Assembly: GCF_030406665.1 (NCBI RefSeq)
Contig: NZ_CP129121.1
Span: forward strand, 3,100,001 to 3,164,000
Length of the DNA: 64,000 bases
Reading direction: 5' to 3'
Source: Halomonas halophila
GTDB taxonomy: Bacteria; Pseudomonadota; Gammaproteobacteria; Pseudomonadales; Halomonadaceae
Below the pieces are notes generated by a model. That model had not been told where the DNA came from and made no database searches. It saw only the letters and a list, made by a program, of their open reading frames with translations. Positions 25,436 through 34,214 of this stretch are shown here, in pieces (within the stretch, counting starts at the first letter, position 1; each line of letters opens with the position of its first letter). The position numbers were made by a program, and so were the translations under genes.

Positions 25436-26534
25436 CTATAGGCCTTGTTTGAGGCTCGCCTCGATGAACGGGTCCAGATCGCCGTCCAGCACCTTGTCGC
25501 AGTTGCTGGACTGCACGCCGGTGCGCAGATCCTTGATGCGCTGATCGTCCAGCACGTAGGAGCGGATCTGGCTGCCCCAGCCGATGTCGGCCTTGGAGTC
25601 CTCGGCGGCCTGCTTGGCCGCGTTGCGCTTCTCCATCTCGTGTTCCCACAGCTTCGCCTTGAGCTGTTTCATGGCGAAGTCGCGGTTGGCGTGCTGGCTG
25701 CGCTGGCTCTGGCAGGCCACCACGATGCCGGTCGGCTCGTGGGTAATACGCACCGCCGAGTCGGTGGTGTTGACGTGCTGACCGCCGGCGCCGCTGGAAC
25801 GATAGGTATCGACACGCAGGTCCGAGGGATTGATCTCGATCTCGAAGCTGTCGTCCACCTCGGGCGACAGGAACACCGAGGCGAAGGACGTGTGGCGGCG
25901 GCCGCCGGAGTCGAACGGGCTCTTGCGCACCAGGCGGTGAACGCCGGTCTCGGTGCGCAGCCAGCCGAAGGCATACTCGCCCTGGATATGCACGGAGGCG
26001 GACTTGATGCCCGCCACCTCGCCGGCGGAGAGCTCGGTGATCTCGGCCTTGAAGCCGTGATGCTCGGCCCAGCGCAGGTACATGCGCAGCAGGATGTTGG
26101 CCCAGTCCTGGGCCTCGGTGCCGCCGGAGCCCGCCTGGATATCGAGATAGGCGTTGTTCTCGTCCATCTCGCCGGAGAACATGCGCCGGAACTCGAGCTT
26201 CTCGAGGCTTGCCTGGAGGTTCTCCAGCTCGCGCTGGACCTCCTCGACGGTGCCCTCGTCCTCCTCCATCTCGGCCAGCTCCAGCAGGTCCTGGCTGTCC
26301 GCCAGCCCCTGGTCCAGCTCATCGATGGTGGCGACGATGGCCTCGAGGGTCGCCCGTTCCTTGCCCAGTTTCTGGGCATGGTCCGGATCGCTCCAGACGT
26401 CGGGATCCTCGAGCTCGCGGGTGACTTCCTCTAGCCGATCTTTCTTTTCGGCATAGTCAAAGATACCCCCTCAGGACGTCTGTCCGCTCAGACAGGTCCT
26501 TGATGAGGTGGTTGATCGGATTGGTTTCCAGCAT
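25436..26534 (-). CDS. prfB: Peptide chain release factor 2, with programmed +1 frameshift
   Basis: RF2 reads UGA and UAA stops and triggers peptide release. It is encoded in two frames: 25 codons from the ATG at 26534 (MLETNPINHLIKDLSER to RGYL), then an in-frame UGA, then 340 codons in the +1 frame starting DYAEKKDRLEE. The joined 365 residues equal E. coli RF2. The SPF-type anticodon tripeptide (VRKSPFDSGG) and the GGQ loop (SSGAGGQHVNTTDSAVR) are both present. The internal stop is regulatory, not a defect. Confidence 0.98.
26456..26471 (-). promoter_or_regulatory. RF2 programmed frameshift site
   Basis: Minus strand reads AGGGGG-TAT-CTT-TGA-C. The SD-like AGGGGG (26466-26471) lies just before the slippery CTT and the UGA at 26457-26459, as in E. 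coli prfB. Low RF2 slows UGA termination and allows slippage to the +1 frame, giving autoregulation. Confidence 0.97.
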
Positions 26535-26658
26535 GGGGTTCGCCTGAATCCAAGGGAGATGAGGCGCGCGCCGGCGCCGGGCGCCAGCGGCGGAGAAAAG
26601 ACGGGCATTGTAGCGAAATGCGCCGCCAGCGGCCATCCCACGCGGCGGCACAAAGACG

Positions 26659-26683
26659 GCGACCCGGCCGGTGGCCGGGTCGC
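26659..26683 (-). terminator. Terminator downstream of the FadL-type gene
   Basis: Perfect 11-bp stem GCGACCCGGCC / GGCCGGGTCGC with a 3-base loop; CGTCTTTG follows on the minus strand. It is 39 bp past the stop at 26722. Confidence 0.7.
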
Positions 26684-26721
26684 GCGAGGCGGAGCGTCCG
26701 CGGTGTCTGACAAGGCGGCGG

Positions 26722-28068
26722 CTAGAAGCGATAGTCCACCGACAGCGCGAAGACGTCGGCTTCCACCTCGTACTCGCCGGACAGGTTACCGCGGCTGGCG
26801 TTCTCGTTGGTCAGGGTGGCGTCCTGGTCCATGTCGACGTCGTCGCCGAAGATGCGCAGATAGCCGGCGGTGATGCCGAGGTTCTCGGTCGGCTGGTAGG
26901 TGGCACCGAGAGAGGCCCAGCGGCGATCGGCGTCCGGCACCCGCGGGGTGCGATGCCGTGCATCCGGCACCGGGGTCTGGTCGATGCCAAGGCCCCCGCG
27001 CAGCGTCCATTGATGCGTCAGCGCGTAGTTCGCCCCCACCGAGAAGGCCCAGGTATCGTCCCAGTTCTCGGTGGTGGTGCTATCCGGCGTATTGTCGTTG
27101 AACTCGACAGTCAGCTCGTCGAAGCTGCTCCACTCGGTCCACTCGGCGTTGGCCATCAGCGCCAGCCGATCGGTCAGCTGGTGATAGACGCCCAGATTCA
27201 GGTTGGCCGGCGTGGTCAGCTCCGCCTTGCCACCGCCATTGGTGAAAGTATTCGTCAACTGGGCACCAGCCAGCGCTTGCTGGCCGGCGGCGCTATCGGA
27301 ACTGAAATCGACGTCACCATCGAGCGTCAGATCGATCTCCGAGCGATAGCTGACGCCGAAGCGGGTCCGCTCGGTAGCCTGGAAGAGGGCGCCGAGGGTA
27401 TAGCCATAGCCCCAGTCGTCTCCTTTGACTTCAGCCATGGCATTTGCCGCCCCAGCCGCCATCGGATTCCCCCCGATCGTTGCCATGTCCAGTGCATTGG
27501 ACAAAGTCGCATCGGCGTACTGGGCACGCAGCCCCACGGCCAGATTGAGCCGCTCGGTGGCGCGATAGTTGAGCGTCGGCTGGATATCGATCGTCGTCAG
27601 CTCGGTCTCCACGGCGTGGTAGCGACCGATCCAGTCCTCGTCGTACTTGGTAGAAAGGCCGTAGGGCGAGTAGATCGCTAGCCCCAGGTCCCACTGATCG
27701 TTCAACTGCGTCTTGGCGGCGAAGCTCGGCACCCAGGCGGACTCACCCCCCTCGCCGGAGGCGCCGGCCGTGTACGGGATGCCGGCCACGTTCGAAGCCT
27801 CGGCGTCGTGCAGCTCGAAGGTGGCATCGATATAGGACACGCCGCCGGCGATCTGATTGCCGTCGATGTTGCCGATGGCGGCCGGGTTGTAGGCCATGAA
27901 GCTGACGTCCTCGGCACCGGCGGCGGTGTTGGAGAAGGCGTTGGCCAGGGTCTTGGCGCTTTGCTCGCGCACCTGGAAACCCGCGGCGGAGGCCTGGGCG
28001 GAAACGAGCGCCGCGGAGGCCAGGGCGACGGCGGCGGCGAGCTTGCGAGACGTGAAAGGCAGGGGCAT
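26722..28068 (-). CDS. FadL-family outer-membrane transport protein
   Basis: Probable 14-stranded outer-membrane barrel for long-chain fatty acids or other hydrophobic compounds. 448 residues. A signal peptide (residues 1-29: KLAAAVALASAALVSAQASA) is followed by the FadL N-terminal hatch AGFQVREQSAKTLANAFSNT, then AEDVSFMAYNPAAIG, the conserved NPA motif. It ends in an aromatic residue (SVDYRF), as needed for BAM-dependent assembly. The ATG at 28068 has AGGAG upstream. The exact substrate cannot be told from sequence, so I give no symbol. It diverges from the MerR gene. Confidence 0.92.
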   Translation of the reverse strand: MPLPFTSRKLAAAVALASAALVSAQASAAGFQVREQSAKTLANAFSNTAAGAEDVSFMAYNPAAIGNIDGNQIAGGVSYIDATFELHDAEASNVAGIPYTAGASGEGGESAWVPSFAAKTQLNDQWDLGLAIYSPYGLSTKYDEDWIGRYHAVETELTTIDIQPTLNYRATERLNLAVGLRAQYADATLSNALDMATIGGNPMAAGAANAMAEVKGDDWGYGYTLGALFQATERTRFGVSYRSEIDLTLDGDVDFSSDSAAGQQALAGAQLTNTFTNGGGKAELTTPANLNLGVYHQLTDRLALMANAEWTEWSSFDELTVEFNDNTPDSTTTENWDDTWAFSVGANYALTHQWTLRGGLGIDQTPVPDARHRTPRVPDADRRWASLGATYQPTENLGITAGYLRIFGDDVDMDQDATLTNENASRGNLSGEYEVEADVFALSVDYRF

Positions 28069-28272
28069 GGCGCGGCTCCTAACGTTGCTGTTGTTATGGT
28101 GATGACGCGGCTGCCCGACAGTGTCGTCAGAACTCATCGCAAGGATCAAGGACAAACGACCGTTTAAATCCGATTTTTCCTAATACTTTGGTGGCACGCT
28201 CGTTTCATCTTCATGCGCAACAATGACTTGCCTTCTCATCCTGCCTACCCTTCCGAGCCCTGCGCCTCCATC

Positions 28273-28304
28273 TTGACCCTTGTGTAACCCAAGGGTTTTA
28301 CACT
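28273..28304 (+). promoter_or_regulatory. MerR-type promoter and operator for the copper operon
   Basis: -35 TTGACC (28273-28278) and -10 TACACT (28299-28304) are 20 bp apart, the overlong spacer typical of MerR-activated promoters. Between them lies the palindrome ACCCTTG-N7-CAAGGGT (28276-28296), the same geometry as the E. coli CueR operator at copA (ACCTTCC-N7-GGAAGGT). It would drive the merR-like gene and copA together. Confidence 0.85.
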
Positions 28305-28335
28305 CTGAGTATTCCCTTATCAGGAGACGCAAGGC

Positions 28336-28788
28336 ATGAAGGTCAGCGAACTCGCCCGCCAGGCCGGCGTCACCGCCGAGACCGTGCGCCACTACACTCG
28401 CGAGGGGCTGCTGCGACCCGAGCGGAACCCGGACAACGGCTACCAGCTCTTCGACGATGCCGACCTGCGCCGGCTGCGTTTCATCCAACGCGCCCGCACC
28501 CTGGGCTTCGGCGTCGCCGAGATTCGCGAGATCCTCGAGCAGTCCGACCACGGCGACTCCCCCTGCCCGCTGGTGCGCGATCTGCTGGCCCGGCGCCTGC
28601 CGGAGATCCGCCACCGCATCCGCGAGCTCGAGGCCCTGGCCGAGCGCATGGAGGAAGCGCTGGCAGCCTGGGAGCACCTGCCCGACGGCATCCCGGACGG
28701 CCACAGCCTGTGTCGCCTGATCGAGAGCTTCCCCGAGCCGCTGGAGCCTACCAACAGGAAAGCGGCGCCCAAGGAGACATCGTCATGA
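28336..28788 (+). CDS. MerR-family metal-responsive regulator
   Basis: 150-residue activator/repressor. The N-terminal winged HTH is MKVSELARQAGVTAETVRHY, followed by GYQLFDDADLRRLRFIQRAR and a long dimer helix. It has only two cysteines. Cys77 is in SPCPLVRD, where CueR has Ser77 and divalent-metal sensors have Cys. Cys126 is in GHSLCRLIESF, matching CueR Cys120. The other loop cysteine (CueR Cys112) is absent, with His114 and His123 nearby. An autoregulated overlong-spacer promoter precedes it, and its stop overlaps copA by 4 bp. Copper sensing is inferred from the operon. Confidence 0.9.
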   Translation: MKVSELARQAGVTAETVRHYTREGLLRPERNPDNGYQLFDDADLRRLRFIQRARTLGFGVAEIREILEQSDHGDSPCPLVRDLLARRLPEIRHRIRELEALAERMEEALAAWEHLPDGIPDGHSLCRLIESFPEPLEPTNRKAAPKETSS

Positions 28789-31364
28789 GCACAACGACAC
28801 GCCTCGAGCGCACCGTGCCCGGCATGAGCTGCCAGGGCTGCGTGAAGCGCATGCGCGAGGCCATCCAGGCCGAAGACGCCGAGGCCGAGGTCACCGGCAC
28901 GCCGGCCGAGCATCGCCTCCAGGTCATCTCCTCGCTCGGCGATGCCGAGCTCGACCGCGTGCTCGCGGACGCCGGCTATCCCGCCGAGACGTCGTCCATC
29001 GAGCCGACCGCCAACGCCGAGACCAATGCCGAGCCGGCCCCCGACTCCGCGCCGGAACCGGCGCCGACATCGACGGCGGCGTCCGCTGGCGACGGCGCCA
29101 CCACTCAACGCCTGTCGATCACCGGCATGACCTGCGCCGGCTGCGTGAAGAGCGTGCAGCAGGCGCTGGAGCGCACGCCGGGGGTCGAATCGGCCACGGT
29201 CAACCTCGGCAACCACACCGCCCAGGTACGCGGCAGCGCCGACACCCAGGCGCTGATCGACGCCGTGGACGCGGTGGGCTACGGCGCCGAGCCGATCCTC
29301 GACCTGCGCCAGGCCGAGCAGGTCCGGGCCGAGCGCGACGTCGAGGAGTATCGCCGCCGGCTGCGCGGCAGCGTCCTGTCGCTGGCATTGGCCGTGCCGC
29401 TGATGGTCAGCATGTTCGTCTACCATCCCCAGCCGCTCGGCGCCGGGCGCTGGTTCTGGCTGACAGTGGGCCTGCTGGCCCTGGCGGTGATGGCCGGGCC
29501 CGGCCGGCACTTCTTCCGCAACGCCTGGAAGAACCTGCGCCATCACCAGGCCAACATGGACACCCTGATCGCCATGGGCACCGGCACCGCCTGGCTCTAC
29601 TCCATGGCGGTGGTGGCCTTCGCCGAGGCCCTGCCCGAAATGGCCCGCGGCCTCTACTTCGAGGCCTCGGCGATGGTGATCGGCCTGGTGCTGCTGGGCA
29701 ACGCCCTGGAGCTGAAGGCCAAGGGCCGCACCAGCGACGCCCTGCGCCGCCTGCTCGACCTGCAGAGCCGCACCGCCCGGGTGATCCGCGACGGCCAGGA
29801 GCAGGAGGTCGAGATCGACGAGGTGCGCGAGGGCGACCGGCTGCGCGTGCGCCCCGGCGAGCGCCTGCCGGTGGACGGCGAGGTGCTCGAGGGCGAGAGC
29901 CATCTCGACGAGTCCATGCTCACCGGCGAGCCCGCTCCGGTAGCCAAGGCGGCCGGCGACGAGGTCAGCGCCGGCACCGTCAACGGCCAGGGCGGGCTGG
30001 TCTATCGGGCCACCCGAGTCGGCGCCGACACCCGGCTCGGCCGCATCACCGAGCAGGTGGCCCGCGCCCAGGCCTCGCGGCCGCCCATCGGCCGGCTCGC
30101 CGACACTATTTCCGGCATCTTCGTGCCGTCGGTGATGATCATCGCCGTGCTCACCGCGCTGATCTGGTTCAACGTCGGCGCCGAACCGCGGGTGCTGCAC
30201 ATGCTGGTCACCGCCAGCACCGTGCTGATCATCGCCTGCCCCTGCGCGCTGGGCCTGGCCACGCCGATCTCCACCATGATCGGCGTCGGCAAGGCCGCCG
30301 AGCACGGCGTACTGGTGAGAAGCGGCGAGGCGCTGCAGACCGCCAGCCATCTCACCACCCTGGTGGTGGACAAGACCGGCACCCTCACCGAGGGCAAGCC
30401 GCGCCTGACCGAGGCCGAGGTGCTGACGGGCGACGAGCAGGAGGCACTCGGCTGGGTGGCGGCGCTGGAGCGCGGCTCCGAGCACCCGCTGGCCACCGCC
30501 CTGCTCGCCCACGCCGAAGCGCAGAACGCTGAAGCGGCCGAGATCCAGGACTTCACCAGCGTGACCGGCGGCGGCGTGCGCGCCCGCACGGCCGACGGCC
30601 GAACGCTGCTGCTGGGCAACGCCCGGCTGCTCGAGGAGGCCGGCATCGATCTGGCCTCGGGCCAGGCGCGCGTCGAGGCGCTGGAGGGCCAGGCGCGCAC
30701 CGTGGTCCAGCTGGCGGTCGACGGCGAGCTCGTCGCCCTGTTCGGCGTCAGCGATCCGCTGCGCGCCGATGCCAAGGCCGCCGTCGCGCGCCTGCGAGAC
30801 GAGGGACTGACCCTCGTGATGCTGACCGGCGACAACGCGCACACCGCCCGCGCCATCGCCGACGAGGTCGGCATCGACGAGGTCCGCGCCGGGCTGCTGC
30901 CCGAGGACAAGCACGCCGAGATCGAGCGGCGCCAGGCCAACGGCGAGACGGTCGGCATGGTCGGCGACGGCATCAACGACGCCCCCGCCCTGGCCCGCGC
31001 CGACGTCGGCTTCGCCATCGGCCAGGGCACCGACGTGGCCATCGAGAGCGCCGGCATCACCCTGATGCGCGACTCGCTGCACGGCGTGGCCGACGCCATC
31101 GCCATCAGCCGCGCCACCCTGACCAACATCAAGCAGAACCTGGTGGGCGCCTTCGGCTACAACGTGCTCGGCATCCCCATCGCCGCCGGCGCGCTCTACC
31201 CGCTGACCGGCAGCCTGCTGTCGCCGGTGATCGCCGGCGCCGCCATGTCGGCCTCGTCGATCACCGTGGTCGGCAACGCCAGCCGCCTGCGCTGGTTCCG
31301 CCCCCAGGGCGCCGCTTATTCCCCCGAGTCCTCATCCACCACGAAGCAGGAGTCGCCCGCATGA
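28785..31364 (+). CDS. copA: Copper-exporting P1B-type ATPase
   Basis: Inner-membrane pump that exports Cu(I) to the periplasm. 859 residues. Two N-terminal metal-binding domains carry GMSCQGC (Cys16, Cys19) and GMTCAGC (Cys117, Cys120). A Pro/Ala/Glu-rich linker of about 35 residues lies between them. The membrane metal motif CPC is at 485-487, followed by DKTGT with the phosphorylated Asp529, HP in SEHPLA, and the hinge GDGINDAPAL. The ATG at 28785 overlaps the MerR stop and has AAGGAG upstream. Its own stop overlaps the next small ORF. Confidence 0.97.
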   Translation: MSTTTRLERTVPGMSCQGCVKRMREAIQAEDAEAEVTGTPAEHRLQVISSLGDAELDRVLADAGYPAETSSIEPTANAETNAEPAPDSAPEPAPTSTAASAGDGATTQRLSITGMTCAGCVKSVQQALERTPGVESATVNLGNHTAQVRGSADTQALIDAVDAVGYGAEPILDLRQAEQVRAERDVEEYRRRLRGSVLSLALAVPLMVSMFVYHPQPLGAGRWFWLTVGLLALAVMAGPGRHFFRNAWKNLRHHQANMDTLIAMGTGTAWLYSMAVVAFAEALPEMARGLYFEASAMVIGLVLLGNALELKAKGRTSDALRRLLDLQSRTARVIRDGQEQEVEIDEVREGDRLRVRPGERLPVDGEVLEGESHLDESMLTGEPAPVAKAAGDEVSAGTVNGQGGLVYRATRVGADTRLGRITEQVARAQASRPPIGRLADTISGIFVPSVMIIAVLTALIWFNVGAEPRVLHMLVTASTVLIIACPCALGLATPISTMIGVGKAAEHGVLVRSGEALQTASHLTTLVVDKTGTLTEGKPRLTEAEVLTGDEQEALGWVAALERGSEHPLATALLAHAEAQNAEAAEIQDFTSVTGGGVRARTADGRTLLLGNARLLEEAGIDLASGQARVEALEGQARTVVQLAVDGELVALFGVSDPLRADAKAAVARLRDEGLTLVMLTGDNAHTARAIADEVGIDEVRAGLLPEDKHAEIERRQANGETVGMVGDGINDAPALARADVGFAIGQGTDVAIESAGITLMRDSLHGVADAIAISRATLTNIKQNLVGAFGYNVLGIPIAAGALYPLTGSLLSPVIAGAAMSASSITVVGNASRLRWFRPQGAAYSPESSSTTKQESPA

Positions 31365-31435
31365 GCTGGATCGTCAATCTCGCCGGCCTGGCGCTGATCG
31401 CCCTGATCGCCTGGTGGTTCTGGGGCCAGCGTTGA
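31361..31435 (+). CDS. 24-residue single-TM peptide coupled to copA
   Basis: MSWIVNLAGLALIALIAWWF followed by WGQR: one hydrophobic helix with an aromatic edge and a basic end. Its ATG overlaps the copA TGA (ATGA), so translation is coupled. The sequence strongly resembles, from memory, the N-terminal anchor of cupredoxin-domain proteins that often follow copA, but the cupredoxin domain is missing: a stop comes right after the helix. It may be a truncated remnant or a genuine small ATPase partner. Too short for certainty. Confidence 0.55.
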   Translation: MSWIVNLAGLALIALIAWWFWGQR

Positions 31436-31495
31436 CCGACGCCCGGGACCGCCGGCGCTACGCTTAAGAGACGAAGCCAAAGGGAGGATTCCCCG

Positions 31496-31915
31496 ATGCC
31501 CGAACTCAACGGCGTGCTGGAAACGGCCCTCTACGTGGCGGACATGCCCCGGGCCCGGCGCTTCTTCGAGACGGTGATGGGGCTCAGCCCCTTCAACGCC
31601 GACCATCGCTTCACCGCCTATGACGCCGGCGCCGGCACGGTGCTGCTGCTGTTTCTCGACGGCGAGACCAGCGAGACGGTGGTGCTGCCCGGCGAGATGG
31701 GCACCATCCCGCCCCACGACGGCGCCGGCCGGGTGCACATGGCCTTCGCCATCGCCGCGCCGGCGCTGCCCGACTGGGAGGCCCAGCTGGGCGAGCACGG
31801 CGTCGGGATCGAGGGCCGCACCCACTGGCCGCGAGGCGGTGAGAGCGTGTATTTCCGCGACCCCGACGGCCACCTGCTGGAGCTGGCCACGCCGGGGGTA
31901 TGGCCGACCTACTGA
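31496..31915 (+). CDS. VOC (glyoxalase/bleomycin-resistance fold) family protein
   Basis: 139 residues with the paired beta-alpha-beta-beta-beta repeats of the vicinal oxygen chelate fold. ETALYVADMPRARRFFETVMGL opens the first half. HMAFAI and the terminal ESVYFRDPDGHLLEL supply likely metal ligands (His, Glu). An AAGGGAGG site precedes the ATG. VOC members include glyoxalases, dioxygenases and resistance proteins, so substrate is unknown. The last 25 or so codons are the parent of the tandem repeat that follows. Confidence 0.9.
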   Translation: MPELNGVLETALYVADMPRARRFFETVMGLSPFNADHRFTAYDAGAGTVLLLFLDGETSETVVLPGEMGTIPPHDGAGRVHMAFAIAAPALPDWEAQLGEHGVGIEGRTHWPRGGESVYFRDPDGHLLELATPGVWPTY

Positions 31916-32290
31916 GGCCGCTCTCGGGAAAGCGTGCTCTTTATTCGACCGCGACCCGACGGCCACCTGCTGGAGCTGGCGACCCCTGAGGTGTGGCCAA
32001 CCTACTGAGGCCGCTCTCTGGAGAGCGTGCTCTTTATTTGGCCGCGACCCCGACGGCCACCTGCTGGAGCTGGCCACGCCGGGGGTATGGCCGACCTACT
32101 GAGGCCGCTCTCGGGAAAGCGTGCTCTTTATTCGACCGCGACCCGACGGCCATCTGCTGGAGCTGGCAACCCCGGGGGTATGGCCGACCTACTGAGGCCG
32201 CTCTCTGGAGAGCGTGCTCTTTATTTGGCCGCGATCCCGACGGCCACCTGCTGGAGCTGGCGACCCGGGGGTATGGCCAACCTACTGACC
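31841..32290 (+). repeat. Five-copy tandem amplification of the VOC gene 3' end
   Basis: The segment encoding RDPDGHLLELATPGVWPTY plus stop and about 30 bp is repeated four more times after the gene, with successive spacings of 93, 94, 93 and 94 bp (the landmark CTGCTGGAGCTGG falls at 31874, 31967, 32061, 32154, 32248). Copies 2 and 4 share one set of variants (a lost C, TTATTCGACC), and copies 3 and 5 another (TTATTTGGCC). So a 187-bp dimer was duplicated. It fills the gap up to recJ and holds no independent gene. Confidence 0.97.
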
Positions 32291-32292
32291 GC

Positions 32293-34095
32293 TTAACGCA
32301 CCGGCGCGGCGTGCTCGACCATCAGCTGCAGCGATTCGCGGCCGCGCCAGCGGTTGCGGTTGAGCTTGTAGGCGCAGTGCAGCCGGTCGCCGACGCCGAA
32401 GGCCGGCACCTCGCCCGGGGTCAGCGCCCGGAACCAGATCGCCCTGGTCGACACCGGGCCGGCCGAGAGCTCCATCATCAGGTGATTGCCCTCGGCGCCC
32501 ACCGGGCGCAGCGACTCGACCAGGAACTCGCCTTCGAACAGCGGCGGGTCGAACTCGCGGCCGTAGGGCCCGAGCGCCTCCAGCTCGTCGAGGGTGGCGA
32601 GGCTCAGCTGGGCCGGTGCCAGTTCGCCGTCGGTGAAGACCTTCGGGAACAACTCGATGTCGCCGAGCTGCTCGCTAACCGCCTGCAGGAAGGCGGCGCG
32701 GAAGGCCTCGAGGGATTCCACCGGCACGCCGACGCCGGCGGCGCCGCGGTGGCCGCCGAAGCGCGGCAGCGCCTCGGGGGCGAGCTCGAAGGTGCGCTGC
32801 AGGGCGTCGCGCAGGTGCAGCGCCTCGATGGAGCGCCCCGAGCCGGTCAGCATGCCGGCCTGGGCGGCCGGGGTCAGCACCAGGGTCGGCCGACCGAAGG
32901 CCTGTACCAAGCGTGAGGCGACGATGCCCTGCACCCCGGGATGGCCATCCTCGAGATAGACCACCAACGCCGGCGCGTCGTCAGCGAGCTGCGGCCGGGC
33001 CAGTGCCCTCGCCTGCTCGGCCATGTCGGCCTCGATGGCCTTGCGCGACTGGTTGTCCTGGTCGAGCGTTTCCAGATGCCGCGCCGCCGTGGCGTCGTCC
33101 GCCGCGAGCATGAAGTGCAACGCGGCGTAGGGATCGTCGAGCCGCGAGCGGGCGTTGATCCGCGGGCCCATCTGGAAGGCCAGGGTCTCGGCGTCGAAGG
33201 GCACGCTGTCGGCGCCCAGCCGTTCGGCCATGGTCCGCCAGCAGGCCGCCTCCATGCGATTGATCAGCGCCAGTCCCTGGGTGACCACGGCGCGGTTGGC
33301 GGCACTGCCGCCGAGCGACACGCAGTCGGCCACGGTGCCCAGCGCCACGTAGGACAGCCAGGGCGACAGCTTGGGCGTGGCGGCCGACAGCACGCCCCAC
33401 TCGATCAGCACCGAGCGGGCCAGCGACATGGTCAGCCAGGCGACCATGCAGCCGGCAATGGTCGGGTCCGGATAGTCGCAGTCGTCGCGGGTCGGATTGA
33501 CGGTGGCGAAGGCCGAGGCCGGCGGTCCCTCCACCGGCAGTGCGTGGTGGTCGCTGACGACCACGTCGATGCCGGCGGCCTTGAGCCGGGCGATGCGCGG
33601 CTCGTCGCTGCTGCCACAGTCGGCGGTGATCACCAGGCTCGGCCGCGGCGAGAGCTTCAGCGTGCGCTCCACCAGCGGCAGGCTGATGCCGTAGCCGTCG
33701 TGGATGCGGTGGCCGATCAGGCTGTGCAGCCTGTCTTCCGGCACGCCGAACAGCTCGTTCAGGGTGCGCCGGATCACCACGTGGGAGGTGATGCCATCGA
33801 CGTCGTAGTCGGTGAGGATGCCGATGTGCTCGCCCTCGACCACCGCCTGGGCGATGCGCTCGGCCGCCGGGCGCGCGTCCTTGAGCCGCTCGGGGTGCGC
33901 CAGGTGGCGAAGGCTCGGCGACACCAGCGGCGCAAGCTCGCCGGCATGACCAGACAGACGCCCGGCCAGCACGCGGGCCTGCAGCGGCGTCAGCCCCTCC
34001 GACAGGGCACGGGCCTCCAGGGCCTCGTCGCGGGGGCGCGGCAGGATACGGGTCGTCAACGCGTCTTCGGATACGGGCGTCGGGGTAGCGTCCAC
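32293..34095 (-). CDS. recJ: Single-stranded-DNA-specific exonuclease RecJ
   Basis: 5'-3' ssDNA exonuclease of recombination and mismatch repair. The 600 residues are close to the family (577 in E. coli). DHH-domain motifs are present: ILTDYDVDGITS (motif I), VITADCGSSDEP (II), VVSDHHALP (III with DHH), plus the DHHA1 segment GSGRSIEALHLRDAL and GGHRGAAGVGV. I chose the GTG at 34095 because AGGAG lies just upstream; the ATG at 34143 lies in a terminator hairpin. It converges on the VOC repeats. Confidence 0.96.
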   Translation of the reverse strand: MDATPTPVSEDALTTRILPRPRDEALEARALSEGLTPLQARVLAGRLSGHAGELAPLVSPSLRHLAHPERLKDARPAAERIAQAVVEGEHIGILTDYDVDGITSHVVIRRTLNELFGVPEDRLHSLIGHRIHDGYGISLPLVERTLKLSPRPSLVITADCGSSDEPRIARLKAAGIDVVVSDHHALPVEGPPASAFATVNPTRDDCDYPDPTIAGCMVAWLTMSLARSVLIEWGVLSAATPKLSPWLSYVALGTVADCVSLGGSAANRAVVTQGLALINRMEAACWRTMAERLGADSVPFDAETLAFQMGPRINARSRLDDPYAALHFMLAADDATAARHLETLDQDNQSRKAIEADMAEQARALARPQLADDAPALVVYLEDGHPGVQGIVASRLVQAFGRPTLVLTPAAQAGMLTGSGRSIEALHLRDALQRTFELAPEALPRFGGHRGAAGVGVPVESLEAFRAAFLQAVSEQLGDIELFPKVFTDGELAPAQLSLATLDELEALGPYGREFDPPLFEGEFLVESLRPVGAEGNHLMMELSAGPVSTRAIWFRALTPGEVPAFGVGDRLHCAYKLNRNRWRGRESLQLMVEHAAPVR

Positions 34096-34119
34096 GGAAA
34101 CTCCTGGAGATGACGGCAA

Positions 34120-34141
34120 GACGCCCGGCGAACCGGGCGTC
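34120..34141 (-). terminator. Hairpin between thrC and recJ
   Basis: Perfect 9-bp stem GACGCCCGG / CCGGGCGTC; on the minus strand the loop is TTCG and TTGCC follows. It probably ends thrC, although the T-run is weak. Confidence 0.65.
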
Positions 34142-34214
34142 ATGGGGGCAACGGTGATACCGGGGAACCGCCGGAGACGGGCGCCCCCGGAGCGGCCTGC
34201 GAGCCGGGACCGAC

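Noticed and set aside
26457..26534. prfB as a frameshifted pseudogene
   Set aside because: The stop lies in the known programmed frameshift context and the joined protein is complete.
31620..32916. Long plus-strand open frames across the VOC repeats and into recJ antisense
   Set aside because: Explained by the 93/94-bp repeat and by GC-rich antisense bias; no start or domain.
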